Below, piece by piece: positions 62,323-64,000 of a stretch of DNA of 64,000 bases. A model generated the notes under the pieces. The model did no database searches. It saw only the letters and a list, made by a program, of their open reading frames with translations, and was not told the origin of the DNA. A program made the translations under genes and the position numbers. Each line of letters begins with the position of its first letter. Position 1 is the stretch's first letter. Source of the stretch: Veillonella sp. R32 (GTDB lineage: Bacteria > Bacillota > Negativicutes > Veillonellales > Veillonellaceae); the NCBI RefSeq assembly GCF_010093125.1, contig NZ_NMZQ01000026.1, positions 52,499-116,498 of the forward strand, read 5' to 3'.

Positions 62323-63036
62323 ATGTTTGAACAACCGGACAAAAAGCCGTATCGCGTATTTAGTCTGTGGTTGCGTATTTTCCATTGGACTATGGTGTTA
62401 TGCGTAACCTTCCTATTCTGGACAGGTCTTTATATTGGTGATCCAGGTTTTAGTATGTTTGTAGGCCGTGAGCCAGCAGAAGCTATTAATAGTTGGTTCT
62501 CAATGGAAATGATTCGCCGTGTCCATTTTGGCTTTGCCTTTGTTTTAATTTTTGCTTTTGTGTTCCGTATTTATGGGGCCATTCGCTATCGTGGTGACCG
62601 TTTGTTGCCTAAATTCCGTAGCCGTTTATATTGGGACGGTCTTAAGCAGACAACTTTGCATTATTTAATGCTGCCACGTCAAGAAGAACATCGTGTACTA
62701 CGCAATTCGTTAGCTCGTACTAGCTATTTACTGGTGTATATTATGATGTTCCTTGAAATTTGCACAGGTCTTGCTATGTATTCGCAGATTAACCCAAATA
62801 GTTGGTTAGCCATTGTGTTCAATCCAATTAATTTGATGTTTAACGAATACGATATTCATATCGTCCATCACTACATTGCTTGGTTCTTCTTATTATTCAC
62901 AGTAGCCCATGTATACTTGGCGTTCCGCGAAGATGTAATGGAAGAATCGGGCGAAGTATCAAGTATGGTTTCCGGTATGAAATTCTATCCAGAAGACCCA
63001 GAAGATATTGAGGATTTATATGGTAAACGACAGTAA
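62323..63036 (+). CDS. hyaC: Ni/Fe-hydrogenase b-type cytochrome subunit
   Basis: This is 237 residues with four membrane helices that ligate two b-type hemes through histidines (RIFHWTMV at about 19-26, RRVHFGFAF, and HIVHHYIAWFFLLFTVAHVYLAF near 184-206). It passes electrons from HyaA to menaquinone. RBS GGGGGG is 9 nt before the ATG. It overlaps the protease gene by 17 nt. Confidence 0.95.
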   Translation: MFEQPDKKPYRVFSLWLRIFHWTMVLCVTFLFWTGLYIGDPGFSMFVGREPAEAINSWFSMEMIRRVHFGFAFVLIFAFVFRIYGAIRYRGDRLLPKFRSRLYWDGLKQTTLHYLMLPRQEEHRVLRNSLARTSYLLVYIMMFLEICTGLAMYSQINPNSWLAIVFNPINLMFNEYDIHIVHHYIAWFFLLFTVAHVYLAFREDVMEESGEVSSMVSGMKFYPEDPEDIEDLYGKRQ

Positions 63037-63508
63037 TATTACGCTCTTAGGGGTAGGTAACATATTACTCACTGATGAAGGCTTAGGGGTTCATGTAGTG
63101 CGTGAAATGGAGCAAGAATATAGTTTCACACCTGAAATTAATATTGTTGATGGTGGTACGATGGGGATGGAGCTATTGAGCTACATGCGGGGCATGACAA
63201 AATTGCTCCTTGTAGATGCGGTTAATGGTGGTGAAACACCAGGGACGGTTTATGAATTCCCTCATCAACAGACGGAAGACTATTTTACAGGTAGTATTTC
63301 CGTTCACGAAGTAGGGATGCAAGATATTTTACGCATTCGAGCCCTTCAAGAAAAACCGCTCGAAGATGCTACGGTAATAGGTGTAGAGCCTGAAAGTTTA
63401 GATATTGGGCTAACTCCTTCTGAAACAGTGCAAGCCGTGTTGCCGGAAGTTAAACAACGGGTTATTCGGCAATTAGAAGCTTGGGGAATTGAGGTAACAA
63501 AACGATGA
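63020..63508 (+). CDS. hyaD: Hydrogenase maturation protease HyaD
   Basis: This nickel-checking endopeptidase cuts the HyaB C-terminus. The 162 residues begin with LLGVGNILLTDEGLGVHVV (E20 as first nickel ligand), continue with VDAVNGG (Asp ligand) and SVHEVGMQD (His ligand). A TTG at 63008 is in frame, but GAGGA at 63010-63014 is spaced for the ATG at 63020. It is in the expected hya order, upstream of a HupH-like gene with a 4 nt overlap. Confidence 0.94.
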   Translation: MVNDSNITLLGVGNILLTDEGLGVHVVREMEQEYSFTPEINIVDGGTMGMELLSYMRGMTKLLLVDAVNGGETPGTVYEFPHQQTEDYFTGSISVHEVGMQDILRIRALQEKPLEDATVIGVEPESLDIGLTPSETVQAVLPEVKQRVIRQLEAWGIEVTKR

Positions 63509-63882
63509 TAGAGCATTATGGTAATGTACAGGCCATATTAAAGGAACTCCAATTGGCTTTAAAACGTCTACGTGAAACGGGTGAAACACACACGATTTAT
63601 ATTGAAAAGACCGGTTTAACCATGGAGGAGCAAGTGGAGGTCATGGAAACATTAGGCCGTGGCTCCATCACCATTAATTTTACAGAAACAGATCAACCTG
63701 TTGAGTGGTATGAAACACAATTTTCTGGTATTTGGCTAGGCACCTTCCGCAATGCACGGGATGAAGCTATAGTTTATACCTTAGAGGTTGGTCGTTATCC
63801 AAGCCTGTGTGGCGCTTTTGACGAAGATATTGAAGCGGCTGAAGACGAATTACAGACTTGGATTGATGCAGCGGATATGTAA
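63505..63882 (+). CDS. HupH/HyaF C-terminal-domain protein (hydrogenase expression)
   Basis: This is 125 residues, matching the HupH C-terminal domain by its GRGSITI start, WLGTFRNARDEAIVYTLEVGRYPSL and the acidic ending. Full-length HupH/HyaF has about 280 residues, so this is a single-domain version. The family is needed for assembly of exported [NiFe] hydrogenases (small-subunit handling), but the mechanism is unclear. It overlaps hyaD by ATGA and closes the operon, with a terminator 30 nt further. Confidence 0.82.
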   Translation: MIEHYGNVQAILKELQLALKRLRETGETHTIYIEKTGLTMEEQVEVMETLGRGSITINFTETDQPVEWYETQFSGIWLGTFRNARDEAIVYTLEVGRYPSLCGAFDEDIEAAEDELQTWIDAADM

Positions 63883-63911
63883 TAGTATATTTTAATTTTG
63901 CTATAGCTTGG

Positions 63912-63964
63912 GGCTGTAACAGACGATAGAAGTAAAAATTCTGTGGTTTGTTACAGCCTTTTTT
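63912..63964 (+). terminator. Terminator of the hydrogenase operon
   Basis: GGCTGTAAC (63912-63920) pairs with GTTACAGCC (63950-63958), followed by T6. The last 36 nt of the window hold no further feature. Confidence 0.85.
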
Positions 63965-64000
63965 GTATTTTTTAGGAAAAATGGCTCTTTGTCAAATTTT

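Noticed and set aside
1..64000. CRISPR arrays, insertion sequences, prophage genes and rRNA operons
   Set aside because: No regularly spaced repeats, transposase motifs, phage structural genes or rRNA sequence were seen anywhere in the window.

Overview
The window is a 64 kb piece of a low-GC, diderm Firmicutes chromosome, most likely a Negativicute of the Veillonella type (inference from gene content and order; no 16S is present). Firmicute markers are PyrR, RNase Y, TmcAL, TrmK, HemZ, the rplU-prp-rpmA trio and a 6S RNA lying between aspS and rarA. They sit beside Gram-negative-style genes: an RNase E/G, MntP, and a Tat-exported membrane-bound [NiFe] uptake hydrogenase with cytochrome b. 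Nearly all of it is densely packed core genome on the + strand, with many 1-8 nt overlaps. LAYOUT: 1-3.4 kb holds the tail of a membrane protein, an SLC13-type anion transporter, two small membrane proteins of unknown role and a 2x[4Fe-4S] ferredoxin with an excellent promoter. 3.4-5.4 kb is lspA, an RluD-family pseudouridine synthase and pyrR, converging on minus-strand tmcAL. 7.1-10.3 kb is a lipoprotein, ackA, maf and radC. 10.3-17.0 kb is the elongation/division cluster mreB-mreC-mreD-mrdA-minD-like-rodA, without minC or minE. 17.1-23.0 kb is two radical-SAM-linked genes, rng, mntP, and L21-Prp-L27; obgE, often next, is absent and a 340 bp imperfect inverted repeat lies there instead. 23.6-25 kb is hydG, a maturase for [FeFe] hydrogenase. 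25.3-36.7 kb is recJ, rel, dtd, a metallo-hydrolase, an AI-2E-type exporter, fur, hemZ, hisS and aspS, then 6S RNA. 37.3-51 kb is rarA, ftsK, a short RodZ-like protein, ygiQ, a solute-binding protein, rimO, cinA, recA, recX and rny. 51.4-54.5 kb is dnaG, rpoD and a tRNA with anticodon CAU. 54.8-56.2 kb is the one clear accessory insert: an AT-rich, minus-strand XRE regulator plus PemK/MazF-like protein with a 27 bp palindromic operator, inserted between the tRNA and trmK. 56.3-58.6 kb is trmK, a Nif3 family protein and rnpB. 58.7-63.9 kb is a thioredoxin-like gene and the hydrogenase operon hyaA-hyaB-hyaC-hyaD-hupH. HOW THE PARTS WORK TOGETHER: the hydrogenase operon encodes a periplasm-facing H2-oxidising enzyme with its quinone-linked cytochrome b and processing protease; HydG implies a separate [FeFe] enzyme elsewhere in the genome. 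The mre/mrd/min/rod cluster and the RodZ-like protein are a reduced rod-type envelope machinery, interesting if the organism is a coccus. The most novel-looking elements are the nested inverted repeat at 23069-23408, the XRE/PemK-like module with its operator, the MinD-like ATPase with a displaced membrane anchor and no partners, and a probable ATT start codon for RNase Y.
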